Of a stretch of 24,742 nt of DNA, positions 7,809-14,821 are shown piece by piece. Both the position numbers and the translations under genes were made by a program. The stretch's first letter is position 1. Each line of letters begins with the position of its first letter. The DNA lies in NCBI GenBank assembly GCA_030636245.1, contig DAOVXI010000005.1, positions 1-24,742 of the forward strand, written 5' to 3'. Below the pieces are notes generated by a model that worked only from the letters and a program-made list of their open reading frames with translations, searched no databases and was not told where the DNA came from. The stretch comes from Deltaproteobacteria bacterium. Its GTDB lineage: Bacteria > Desulfobacterota > GWC2-55-46 > DRQE01.

Positions 7809-9059
7809 TTATTTTTTTAGTGGAAAATCCATCATTCGCATGAACTCTTTTTCAAAATGAGCGCTGCCGGAGAGGGATACATACTTGGCGTCCTTTGCGA
7901 TCCTCTCGGCTTCCTTTTGATGCTCTTCACTAATAGCCAGCTCGGCCCCGATCAAGGCGGCGTCCCCTATTAATTCTACTTTATCTCTTAGTTCTTCAGG
8001 TAAAAGTCCTATGCCAAGCAGCCCCTCAATGCTTAGGTGGCTGCCAAATGCACCTGCTATATATACAGTATCTATGCCGTCCGTGTCAATATCTGATCTA
8101 TCGATGAGGATATTTATGGCGGCCCTGATGGCTGACTTCGCAACCTGAAATGATCGGATATCTTTTTGGGTTAATTTTACTTCAATTTTCTGGTCCCTGT
8201 AAAGAACGATCACGTTGCCATCGTCATTTTTTTTGATAATATTTGATATGTTGGTATCTACCTCAGCGCGGTCTTTTATTCTGCCGGAGGGCTCTATCAG
8301 GCCGATTTCCACGAATGCATGAACAGCCTCAACAACTCCGCTTCCGCATATGCCTTTGGGTGTAGCTTCTTCAACGACCTTGAGCTCAACCTTGTCGCTA
8401 CTTACGCTTAAGCCCTCTATCGCGCCCGGGGCGGCATACATGCCGCACTCTATCTCGCCCGCTTCAAAGGCAGGGCCGGCCGCTGCCGCGCATGCAAAGA
8501 TGGTGTTCCCGTCGCTTAGCAGGATCTCGCTGTTTGTGCCGATGTCTACGAGCAGTGTTTTCTTATCGCTCTTCTGTAGTGAGCATCCGAGCGACGCCGC
8601 TACAGCATCGCCTCCGACAAAACCCCCTATCATTGGAAATGTATAAAGTGTTGCGCTGTTGTTTGCGTGAAGACCAACCTCTTTTGCATTTAGTGTTCGT
8701 GCATCCTTGAATACAGGCTTATAGGGCACCTTTGAAAGCGAAGCAGGGGAGACACCTAAAAGAATGTGCTCCATCACCGTGTTGCCTGTGGCGGTAAAGC
8801 GCTGTATGACAGATGGATTTGCGGTCAGGTTACTTATGAGTTCATTCATGGAGGCTAAAAGCTCATCTTTAAGTGTATCGAGAAGTGAAGGCTCATCGTT
8901 TATAGCCCTGACCCTTGAGAGCACGTCCTGGCCCCATTTATACTGTGGGTTCCTTGCCGTGAGTGCGTCTATGCGGTCACCATCTTTATTGAGAGCGGAA
9001 GCTACAAGGGTAGTTGTTCCAATGTCAAATGCTATGGCATGTGCGTCATTATTTGGCAA
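7809..9059 (-). CDS. Stand-alone ASKHA (DUF4445/RACo C-terminal-like) ATPase
   Basis: A 416-residue ASKHA-fold protein matching the C-terminal DUF4445 domain of RACo/RamA-type corrinoid-protein reductive activators. Visible motifs are the phosphate-1 loop FDIGTTT (11-17), phosphate-2 loop VDIGTNSEI (171-179), the AAGPAFEAGEIECG segment (193-206), CGSGVVEA, and the adenosine loop YIAGAFGSHL near residue 335. Family members usually run to 500-650 residues with an N-terminal [2Fe-2S] ferredoxin-like domain and linker. Both are missing here, and no cysteine cluster is present. The start is TTG with GGAG 9 nt upstream; no in-frame ATG precedes the first motif. It overlaps the MCE gene by 11 nt. 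ATP hydrolysis is likely; the target protein is unknown, and no corrinoid methyltransferase is in the window. Confidence 0.85.
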   Translation of the reverse strand: MPNNDAHAIAFDIGTTTLVASALNKDGDRIDALTARNPQYKWGQDVLSRVRAINDEPSLLDTLKDELLASMNELISNLTANPSVIQRFTATGNTVMEHILLGVSPASLSKVPYKPVFKDARTLNAKEVGLHANNSATLYTFPMIGGFVGGDAVAASLGCSLQKSDKKTLLVDIGTNSEILLSDGNTIFACAAAAGPAFEAGEIECGMYAAPGAIEGLSVSSDKVELKVVEEATPKGICGSGVVEAVHAFVEIGLIEPSGRIKDRAEVDTNISNIIKKNDDGNVIVLYRDQKIEVKLTQKDIRSFQVAKSAIRAAINILIDRSDIDTDGIDTVYIAGAFGSHLSIEGLLGIGLLPEELRDKVELIGDAALIGAELAISEEHQKEAERIAKDAKYVSLSGSAHFEKEFMRMMDFPLKK

Positions 9060-10506
9060 GCGAGGGGACTCCGGAGAGCAAATATTTTATGTCTTCATCT
9101 TCAAACCTAAAGCCGAGGCCAAAGAATGCGCTCTCAAGGTAGTCGTCACCTATGTGGTCAACACCACCGATAAGGAAGAAGTATTTGTTGAGTCTTATCC
9201 TGGCGGTTGCCTTCAGACGAGGGCTGTCACTACGGCCGAATTCGAAAGCGTCAAAGGCCATGATGATCTTGTCATTGAAAAAGCCGAACTCTCCACCCAC
9301 TCCACCGGTAGATTCTATCAGGCCTCCCTTAAGGGTTATGAACCTGAACTTCTTGGCAACTACTGCCGTAAACTTGATCTCATCCGTGGTCTTTGTCTCT
9401 GTTATGGTCGTGCTTACTCCGTCTATTACTCTTGTGGTCTCTTCTCTTGATATGTAGCCGAGAGGGTCGTCGATTATTTCTATCAGGTAGAATTTATCTT
9501 TCTTTGGCTGTAGCTGAATGGAGAAGTAGCTCTTTGTGGCCTTGTGAGCCTGGAGGTACTCTCCCCTGTATCCTACATATGTTCTAAAGTTCTGGGCCTT
9601 GTCTATGAAGCGGTTAATTCCTTTAAGTGTGTCGTTAATGTTGTCGTGTGTCTCCGGGTCATTAATGAGCTTGCCTATTGTTCCTTCACCTTTGTCTATT
9701 CTTCTAACTATACTGTCAACCGACTCGAATGTACGTTTTATCTCTGGCCCTACGTCATTTAATGTTTGCATAGCTTTTGAAAGTTGGGCTGAAGCCTCTG
9801 AAAGACACAAGATACCTGTACCGATACCTTCTTTGTTCTCATCTATAAGTGTCTTAAGGTCATGAGAGGCTTTGTTCAGGTTGACTGAGAACTCCTCAAG
9901 GTTCTTCAGTGAGTTGGCCACCCTACCGTCGTTGTCCCGTACAATGGTGGCTATCCGGCTGGTTATCTCTTTCAGGTTGTTTACGATACCTCTTACGGTA
10001 TCCTCTCCATCCTTGCCACCCAGAGCCGCGCTGAGTGTTTTGGAGACCTCCCTTAGATCGGTTGCGACATCGCTTACCGTACTTATAAGCCGCTCTATGT
10101 CGCTGTATGACGCAACCCTTGTGACCTCGTCGCCGTCATTCAGTATGGGAGCATCCGGTTCTCCCGGCTGAAGCTCCAGGAATTTTTCACCGAGCAGTCC
10201 CTGTGTCCTTAATATGGCAAGAGAGTCCGAGCCAACCTTTATATCTGATTTTATGTTAAGGGTAAGCACAGCCCTGTTACCTTCAAGGCTTATGTCTTCA
10301 ATCCTGCCCACCTCAACCCCGGCTATGGAGACCGAAGCATTCGGGTCAAGTCCGCTCGCGTTCTCAAGTTTTACAAATAGAGTATAACCCTTGTCCGCAC
10401 CGATATGAACGCCGCCTACTTTAAGTGACATGTATACAAGCAGGACTATTCCGGCAAAGACCAGTAATCCGACCTGTGTTTCAGCGCTGAGTTTTATTTT
10501 GCTCAT
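9049..10506 (-). CDS. MCE-family lipid transport protein with beta-barrel-like C-terminal domain
   Basis: A 485-residue MlaD-like protein, the substrate-binding part of a phospholipid ABC transporter. Residues 10-30 form the single inner-membrane anchor. Residues about 38-118 are the MCE domain (SIAGVEVGRIEDI, RTQGLLGEKFLEL). Residues about 130-305 are helical and coiled-coil-like, with the common GKLINDPET segment (278-286). From about 306 the pattern changes to aromatic-rich alternating strands (YVGYRGEY, FFNDKIIMAFDAFEFG, YFFLIGGVDHIGD, AFFGLGFRFEDED), resembling an outer-membrane barrel. Plain MlaD is only about 150-180 residues. MCE proteins with similar C-termini are, to my recollection, common in deltaproteobacteria. 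The gene starts 3 nt after mlaF. No MlaC or MlaB gene is present here. Confidence 0.9.
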   Translation of the reverse strand: MSKIKLSAETQVGLLVFAGIVLLVYMSLKVGGVHIGADKGYTLFVKLENASGLDPNASVSIAGVEVGRIEDISLEGNRAVLTLNIKSDIKVGSDSLAILRTQGLLGEKFLELQPGEPDAPILNDGDEVTRVASYSDIERLISTVSDVATDLREVSKTLSAALGGKDGEDTVRGIVNNLKEITSRIATIVRDNDGRVANSLKNLEEFSVNLNKASHDLKTLIDENKEGIGTGILCLSEASAQLSKAMQTLNDVGPEIKRTFESVDSIVRRIDKGEGTIGKLINDPETHDNINDTLKGINRFIDKAQNFRTYVGYRGEYLQAHKATKSYFSIQLQPKKDKFYLIEIIDDPLGYISREETTRVIDGVSTTITETKTTDEIKFTAVVAKKFRFITLKGGLIESTGGVGGEFGFFNDKIIMAFDAFEFGRSDSPRLKATARIRLNKYFFLIGGVDHIGDDYLESAFFGLGFRFEDEDIKYLLSGVPSLAK

Positions 10507-10509
10507 AAT

Positions 10510-11256
10510 CTAGTATACCTTAAGGGGTCCTTGAGCTCTACCTTCAAGGAACTGCCTCACTATGGGGTTATCGTTCTTTTTTATCCCGTCGACCGTGTCG
10601 TAAGCTATTATGCGGCCTTCATGAAGCATGGCAACATAATCGGCTACCTTATAGGTCAGGGTTATGTCATGAGTTATGGCTATGTATGTAGTTTGTTGAG
10701 CCCGCTGAGTCTCTATCATAAGATCCGCGATAGAATCGCTCATAACAGGGTCAAGCCCTGTAGTGGGTTCATCAAATATGACTATCTCAGGATCCATGAC
10801 AATGGCCCTTGCAAGCCCGACCCTTTTTTTCATGCCTCCCGATAGTTCAGAGGGCATCATCTCCTCGGTGTCGACAAGTCCGACCCTTCGAAGCTTTTCC
10901 GTTACAACGCTTCTGACCTTTGATGCGGGCAGGTTCATGTGCTCGGTCAGAGCAAACCCTACATTCTCCGCAACCGTCATCGAGTCAAAGAGCGCTGCAC
11001 CCTGAAAGAGCATTCCGAAGCGTTTTAGAACAAAGGTCCATTCATCCTCTGTGAGCTTTGTGATGTCCTTTCCGTCAAGCAGTATCTGGCCCGAGTCTGG
11101 TTTTAAGAGACCAATGATATGCTTAATGAGAACGCTTTTACCTTCACCGCTACGACCTATGATAACGGTTATCTTGCCCGTCTCGGCCGTAAGATTTAGC
11201 CCGTCCAGGACTTTCTTATGGTTGAAGGATTTATTTAAGTCTTTAATTTCTATCAT
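10510..11256 (-). CDS. mlaF: Phospholipid ABC transporter ATPase MlaF
   Basis: The 248-residue cytoplasmic ATPase powers MlaE and the MCE protein in lipid movement between the membranes. Motifs are complete: Walker A GRSGEGKS (34-41), Q-loop Q85, signature LSGGM (138-142), Walker B VIFDEP with catalytic E163, and switch H196. The Ser-Gly-Glu-Gly form of Walker A and GGMKKRVGLARA after the signature are typical of MlaF. The ATG is preceded by no clear Shine-Dalgarno sequence; the upstream gene ends 16 nt before, so reinitiation is likely. It sits between mlaE and the MCE gene, the usual order. Confidence 0.95.
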   Translation of the reverse strand: MIEIKDLNKSFNHKKVLDGLNLTAETGKITVIIGRSGEGKSVLIKHIIGLLKPDSGQILLDGKDITKLTEDEWTFVLKRFGMLFQGAALFDSMTVAENVGFALTEHMNLPASKVRSVVTEKLRRVGLVDTEEMMPSELSGGMKKRVGLARAIVMDPEIVIFDEPTTGLDPVMSDSIADLMIETQRAQQTTYIAITHDITLTYKVADYVAMLHEGRIIAYDTVDGIKKNDNPIVRQFLEGRAQGPLKVY

Positions 11257-11272
11257 AAATCAAGGCCATTTA

Positions 11273-12052
11273 TCAAGAACCGAACATTATTGAGGTTAGT
11301 ATGTAATCGGATATAAGTATCAAGACGCAAGAGAGCACAACGGCTTTGGTCGCGCACCGTCCGACCCCCTCTGCCCCTCCTTGGGCGTAGAACCCCTGGT
11401 AGCAGGCGTTGATCGCTATTATACAGCCGAAAACCAAGGATTTTATGAGGCCATAGAAAATGTCGTCAGCGTCTACGAAGTCTATGGTGCGTCCGATATA
11501 CACCCCGGGGTTAATAGCCAGAAGCTTGATGCTTACGAGGTATCCTCCCAGCACACCGACAAAATCTGAAACAATGGTCAGGAGGGGCAGCATGAGTATG
11601 GATGCCACAAGCCTCGGGCTTACAAGATACTTAACAGGGTTTACTGCCATTGTATATAGAGCGTCTATTTGCTCCGTAACCCGCATTGTGCCGATCTCTG
11701 TCGCCATGGCGCTACCCGCACGTCCCGCTACCATGAGTCCTGTAAGCACAGGCCCCAGCTCCCTGGCCATGCTAAGTGCTACGGTAGGTCCGACCATGCT
11801 CTCAAGCCCTGCACGTTTAAGAGCGTCGTAGCCCTGCATGGCAAGCACGGCTCCTGTGAAAGCACCTGTGAGTATGACTACAAAAAGGCTTTTGACCCCG
11901 ACGTACTCCATTTGCTTGAACGTGTTCCTGAGTTTGAAGGGTGGGGTAACAGCGTACAGGGCTGCATGGCCCAGCATGATGGACATCCTGCCGGTAGTGT
12001 TGATAAACTCCATGGCGGACTTGCCTATATTTTCAAAAAACTCACTTTTCAT
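11273..12052 (-). CDS. mlaE: Phospholipid ABC transporter permease MlaE
   Basis: A 259-residue MlaE-family permease (DUF140) with an N-terminal interface helix and about five membrane helices. Family segments seen are FTGAVLAMQGYDAL, GPVLTGLMVAGRAGSAMATEIGTMRVTEQIDAL, and GAEGVGRCATKAVV near the C-terminus. I chose the ATG at 12050-12052 (MKSEFFEN), which overlaps the alr stop as ATGA and has GAGGA upstream. A longer in-frame start at 12091 would add 13 charged residues inside alr and is less likely. With MlaF and the MCE protein it forms a complete inner-membrane transporter core. Confidence 0.93.
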   Translation of the reverse strand: MKSEFFENIGKSAMEFINTTGRMSIMLGHAALYAVTPPFKLRNTFKQMEYVGVKSLFVVILTGAFTGAVLAMQGYDALKRAGLESMVGPTVALSMARELGPVLTGLMVAGRAGSAMATEIGTMRVTEQIDALYTMAVNPVKYLVSPRLVASILMLPLLTIVSDFVGVLGGYLVSIKLLAINPGVYIGRTIDFVDADDIFYGLIKSLVFGCIIAINACYQGFYAQGGAEGVGRCATKAVVLSCVLILISDYILTSIMFGS

Positions 12053-13167
12053 GGCACATAGATCCTCGGTACCCTGCTCGTTATGCCGCACATTATTTCA
12101 TAGGGGATCGTGCCGGCAAGTTTTGCTACTTCTTCAATGGTTACTTCTTCCTTGCCCATCTTGCCAATAAATGTAACGTCATCTCCGGAGTTTACTCCCT
12201 CGACATCCGTTACATCAAGCATGGTAAGGTCCATGCAGATCGTACCTGCAATCGGAACCCTGCGCCCGCCTACGATAGCCTCTCCTTGGTTACTGAGCGA
12301 GCGGGGTAAGCCGTCGCCGTAGCCAATGGGTACGGTAGCGATAATGGACTCTCTTTTTGTCTTAAATTTTCTCCCATAGCTTACGGTAAAGTCCTTGGGT
12401 ACTTTCTTAAGCTGCAGGATCTGGCTCGAAAGGCTCATTGCCGGTGTTAGTTCAATAGAGTCAATGTACCTTTGAACGGGGTATGCGCCGTAGAGCATGA
12501 GTCCGGGGCGTACCATATCAAAGTGTGCTTCGGGAAGGTCAATGATGGCGGCGCTGTTGGCCATGTGTGTGCTCAGATTATCAAACCCTTCACCACAAGC
12601 TACCTCAACGGATGAGGTAAAGGTATCTATCTGTTCCGTGTTGAAGCCGCTACCCGGGTTCTCGGACTCCGCAAAGTGTGAACACATGGAGGTGACCTTG
12701 ATGCCCTTGAGCTCCTTCAGAGAATTCAAGAATGCGGCTATGTTAGCCGGCAGTACGCCGAGCCGGCCCATACCCGTATCAACCTTTATATGTACCTGGA
12801 GTTCTTTGTTAGCTTTTATTGCGGCATCGTTTAATATGGATATGGTCTCGATGTTAAAGACTAGAGGTGTGAGGTCATGTTGTATGATCTCTTCGGCTTG
12901 CCCGGGGTAGGTGCCTCCAAGGATGTATATGCGGCCTTCTATGCCGGAGTCTCTAAGGCGTATGGCCTCTTCCGTCATTGCAACGCCAAAGTGTGAGCAT
13001 CCGGCGCTCTCAAGGCACTTTGCCACCTCGATATCTCCGTGACCGTAAGCGTTCGCCTTCACAACAGACATTACCACGGTCTTTCCAGACAAACGGGAGC
13101 GAAGTGAGGCAAAATTTGACTTGATAGCCTCCAGATTAATAAGCGCTTTGGTGGGTCTGCCGCCCAA
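12049..13167 (-). CDS. alr: Alanine racemase
   Basis: Alr interconverts L- and D-alanine with PLP and supplies D-alanine for peptidoglycan. The 372-residue protein has the PLP lysine K37 in VVKANAYGHG, the SHFAESE segment, MVRPGLMLYG, the second catalytic base in TVSYG, the GYGDGLPR loop and TICMDLTMLDV in the C-terminal beta domain. Length is standard. The start is TTG, with GGAGG exactly 7 nt upstream; the frame has no earlier start. The gene opens the ten-gene minus-strand run and ends by overlapping mlaE (ATGA). A perfect inverted repeat abuts its ribosome site. Confidence 0.95.
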   Translation of the reverse strand: MGGRPTKALINLEAIKSNFASLRSRLSGKTVVMSVVKANAYGHGDIEVAKCLESAGCSHFGVAMTEEAIRLRDSGIEGRIYILGGTYPGQAEEIIQHDLTPLVFNIETISILNDAAIKANKELQVHIKVDTGMGRLGVLPANIAAFLNSLKELKGIKVTSMCSHFAESENPGSGFNTEQIDTFTSSVEVACGEGFDNLSTHMANSAAIIDLPEAHFDMVRPGLMLYGAYPVQRYIDSIELTPAMSLSSQILQLKKVPKDFTVSYGRKFKTKRESIIATVPIGYGDGLPRSLSNQGEAIVGGRRVPIAGTICMDLTMLDVTDVEGVNSGDDVTFIGKMGKEEVTIEEVAKLAGTIPYEIMCGITSRVPRIYVP

Positions 13168-13179
13168 GGATCAACCTCC

Positions 13180-13202
13180 GTAAAAGTGTTAATAACTTTT
13201 AC
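13180..13202. repeat. Perfect inverted repeat abutting the alr ribosome site
   Basis: GTAAAAGT (13180-13187) and ACTTTTAC (13195-13202) form an 8-bp perfect inverted repeat with a 7-nt spacer. On the alr transcript the right arm runs directly into GGAGG. It could be an operator (the spacer read on the minus strand holds TATTAA, a possible weak -10) or an mRNA hairpin stacking against the ribosome site. Sequence alone cannot decide. Confidence 0.5.
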
Positions 13203-13236
13203 TTAATATCTCACTAAAGTTGCGAAAAGTAAAGGG

Positions 13237-13268
13237 AAAATTGGGATTTGAGGTTGGCGTGATCCCAA
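13237..13268 (-). terminator. Probable rho-independent terminator of the sigma-factor gene
   Basis: On the minus strand TTGGGAT and ATCCCAA (plus-strand 13262-13268 and 13241-13247) pair as a 7-bp stem with a 14-nt loop, followed by TTTT (13237-13240). It starts 11 nt after the stop of the sigma-factor gene. The stem is modest, so termination may be partial. Confidence 0.5.
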
Positions 13269-13279
13269 GTGAAGGGCTA

Positions 13280-14092
13280 TTAGCCGATCAATTCAGGTAG
13301 TATGTCGCCTGATGGAAGCGCTTTTAGACCGCTTTTAAGTTTCTTAAGTGCTCTACTTTCCAGTTGCCGCACCCTTTCTCTGGAGATACCAAAGTCCTTG
13401 GCTATCTCGCTTAGGCTTGAGCCTGGGTCCTTCAGAAAACGACGCTGTATGATCTCCTGCTCACGATCGTTCAGGGTAGAGATGGTTTGTGTAAGGCTCT
13501 TTTGTATGACCGAATGCCCCTGGGCGTTGGCTACCAGCTCGTCCTGGCCGGGTTGTTCTGAGACCACCGCGTCAAGATGGGTAGAGCCTGATGGGTCGTC
13601 GCCCACCGGAACATCGAGAGAGAGGTCGTTCGCTTTATCAATAAGTTGTTCCTGCCCGGTCATTGTTGATGTGTGAACATCGGCAGGCAGCTCGTCTTTA
13701 TAGAAAAGTGTTTTTTTAAGTGCGCGAGCACCGCGCTTTACCGCACCTTTTGTCTTGAGTATATACTCCTGGATGTTGGACTTTATCCACCAGGCAGCGT
13801 ATGTGACAAGGCGGAACCCTTTTGTGGGGTCGAACTTCTTTACAGCCGTCATGAGCCCTATGTTGCCTTCCTGGATGAGGTCCTTAAGTCCTACTCCGTA
13901 GCTTTTGTACTCAAGGGCTATCTTCACTACAAAGCGCAGGTTTGCCGTTATGAGCGCGCGTGCCGCTTCCAGGTCGTCATTCTCATGGTACCTCGTGGCA
14001 AGCTCATACTCCTGCTCCTTACTTAAAAGAGGGAACTGCTTTACCTCGCTTAAGTAGGTGGAAAGAGAATCTATGGCAATTGCGTGATTCAT
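13280..14092 (-). CDS. rpoH: Alternative sigma factor, RpoH (sigma-32)-like
   Basis: A 270-residue sigma70-family factor. Region 1.2 is at about 8-40. Region 2 includes NLRFVVKIALEY (51-62), DLIQEGNIGLMTAVKKFDP (71-89) and TYAAWWIKSNIQEYIL (97-112), the tryptophan-containing -10 recognition helix. A short region 3 follows. Region 4.2 is SEIAKDFGISRERVRQLESRA. There is no region 1.1, as in RpoH. The hallmark RpoH box (close to QRKLFFNLR) is degenerate here: KKTLFYKDEL at 126-135. The heat-shock assignment is therefore likely but not certain; another group 3-like sigma factor is possible. It has its own promoter, a 67-nt leader and a terminator, so it is a single-gene unit. Confidence 0.8.
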   Translation of the reverse strand: MNHAIAIDSLSTYLSEVKQFPLLSKEQEYELATRYHENDDLEAARALITANLRFVVKIALEYKSYGVGLKDLIQEGNIGLMTAVKKFDPTKGFRLVTYAAWWIKSNIQEYILKTKGAVKRGARALKKTLFYKDELPADVHTSTMTGQEQLIDKANDLSLDVPVGDDPSGSTHLDAVVSEQPGQDELVANAQGHSVIQKSLTQTISTLNDREQEIIQRRFLKDPGSSLSEIAKDFGISRERVRQLESRALKKLKSGLKALPSGDILPELIG

Positions 14093-14159
14093 TATAGGTT
14101 GTTATCTCCTGAAAAAGATCAGGGCCAAAAAGGCCCCATATGACGTATCATTATTTAAC
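14093..14159 (-). promoter_or_regulatory. Leader of the RpoH-like gene with two competing hairpins
   Basis: The predicted leader is about 67 nt. One hairpin pairs 14122-14126 with 14132-14136 (GGGCC, A5 on the plus strand, GGCCC). A second pairs 14119-14123 with 14108-14112 (TCAGG with CCTGA) and covers part of the ribosome site AGGAGA (14105-14110). The two share bases 14122-14123, so only one can form at a time. This layout would suit temperature- or factor-dependent control, but that is inference. Confidence 0.35.
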
Positions 14160-14165
14160 ACATAT

Positions 14166-14194
14166 ATTATACGCTCAAAGTGTTGAAAAGTCAA
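14166..14194 (-). promoter_or_regulatory. Near-consensus sigma70 promoter of the RpoH-like gene
   Basis: On the minus strand TTGACT (14189-14194) is followed after exactly 17 nt by the perfect -10 box TATAAT (14166-14171). Predicted start is near 14159. The gene is therefore expected to be transcribed by the housekeeping polymerase. Confidence 0.8.
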
Positions 14195-14254
14195 GATGAA
14201 ACCATTTTAGGTGCTGCTCGCTGAGCTATGTAAGTGCCTGATACATAAAGTAAA

Positions 14255-14286
14255 ACAGCCGACGACAAATGAATGTCGTCGGCTGT
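14255..14286 (-). terminator. Strong rho-independent terminator after atpE
   Basis: ACAGCCGACGACA (14255-14267) and TGTCGTCGGCTGT (14274-14286) form a perfect 13-bp GC-rich stem with a 6-nt loop. On the minus strand the stem runs into TTTTA. It lies 59 nt after the atpE stop codon, so it ends the minus-strand run that finishes with atpE. It separates that run from the promoter of the sigma factor. A short T-run on the other side gives weak bidirectional character. Confidence 0.78.
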
Positions 14287-14344
14287 TTATAAGTGTTGTA
14301 TAACCTTGATCCCGAAGAACTTTAACGTAGCCCCGGAACCGCTT

Positions 14345-14707
14345 TTACATAAACTTTGGTAAGAAAACGAACAGAAGCATAAACGCGATAACGAGAGCGT
14401 AAATGGTCAATGCCTCCATGATGGCCATACCAAGGATCATGGTGGTCATGAGCTTGCTGCTCATTCCCGGGTTCCTTGCCATACCTTCACAAGCACCCCT
14501 TGTGGCTGAGCCCTGTCCAACCCCCGGGCCTATGGCACCGAGTCCTGCTGCAAGTCCTGCCGCGAGAAAGATGGCTGCGATAACGATGCTGTCTCCGTCA
14601 CCCTTTACTGCATCACCGGCCGCTTCAGCTGCCCATGCAACAGAGCTTCCGCTAACGAGAGCTGCCAATGTGTATACGGCTATCATAATCTTCTTTGTAA
14701 ACTTCAC
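14345..14707 (-). CDS. atpE: ATP synthase F0 subunit c
   Basis: Subunit c forms the rotating proton ring of F0. The 120-residue protein is longer than the usual 75-90 because of a signal-peptide-like N-terminus (residues 1-27, ending in AWA before AE). The hairpin follows: helix 1 with GAIGPGVGQGSA (Q65 in the ion site), a polar loop RNPG, and helix 2 with MEALTIYALV, where E98 is the proton carrier and Y103 is conserved. Ala and Leu after E98 replace the Ser-Thr pair of Na+-binding rings, so a proton-type ring is expected. The start is GTG with the full AGGAGGTGA ribosome site 4 nt upstream. The gene follows atpB after a long 114-nt gap. Confidence 0.95.
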   Translation of the reverse strand: MKFTKKIMIAVYTLAALVSGSSVAWAAEAAGDAVKGDGDSIVIAAIFLAAGLAAGLGAIGPGVGQGSATRGACEGMARNPGMSSKLMTTMILGMAIMEALTIYALVIAFMLLFVFLPKFM

Positions 14708-14711
14708 TTGT

Positions 14712-14720
14712 TCACCTCCT
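14712..14720 (-). promoter_or_regulatory. Full-consensus ribosome site of atpE
   Basis: The minus strand reads AGGAGGTGA, the complete complement of the 16S rRNA 3' end, 4 nt before the GTG start. It suits the high copy number of subunit c. A small CGCT/AGCG hairpin (14727-14738) precedes it. Confidence 0.75.
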
Positions 14721-14821
14721 GTAATAATCGCTGTTAAGCGTCAAAACCCATTTAATTGTTGTCCCGATAAAAATCTTCTTGCCTGCTATGTGTCGCTGTG
14801 CTAGTTACGTCTGCTGAAAAC

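Noticed and set aside
8764..9450. A 228-codon plus-strand open frame across the ASKHA and MCE genes
   Set aside because: Both genes beneath it show conserved motifs; the frame has no ribosome site or domain.
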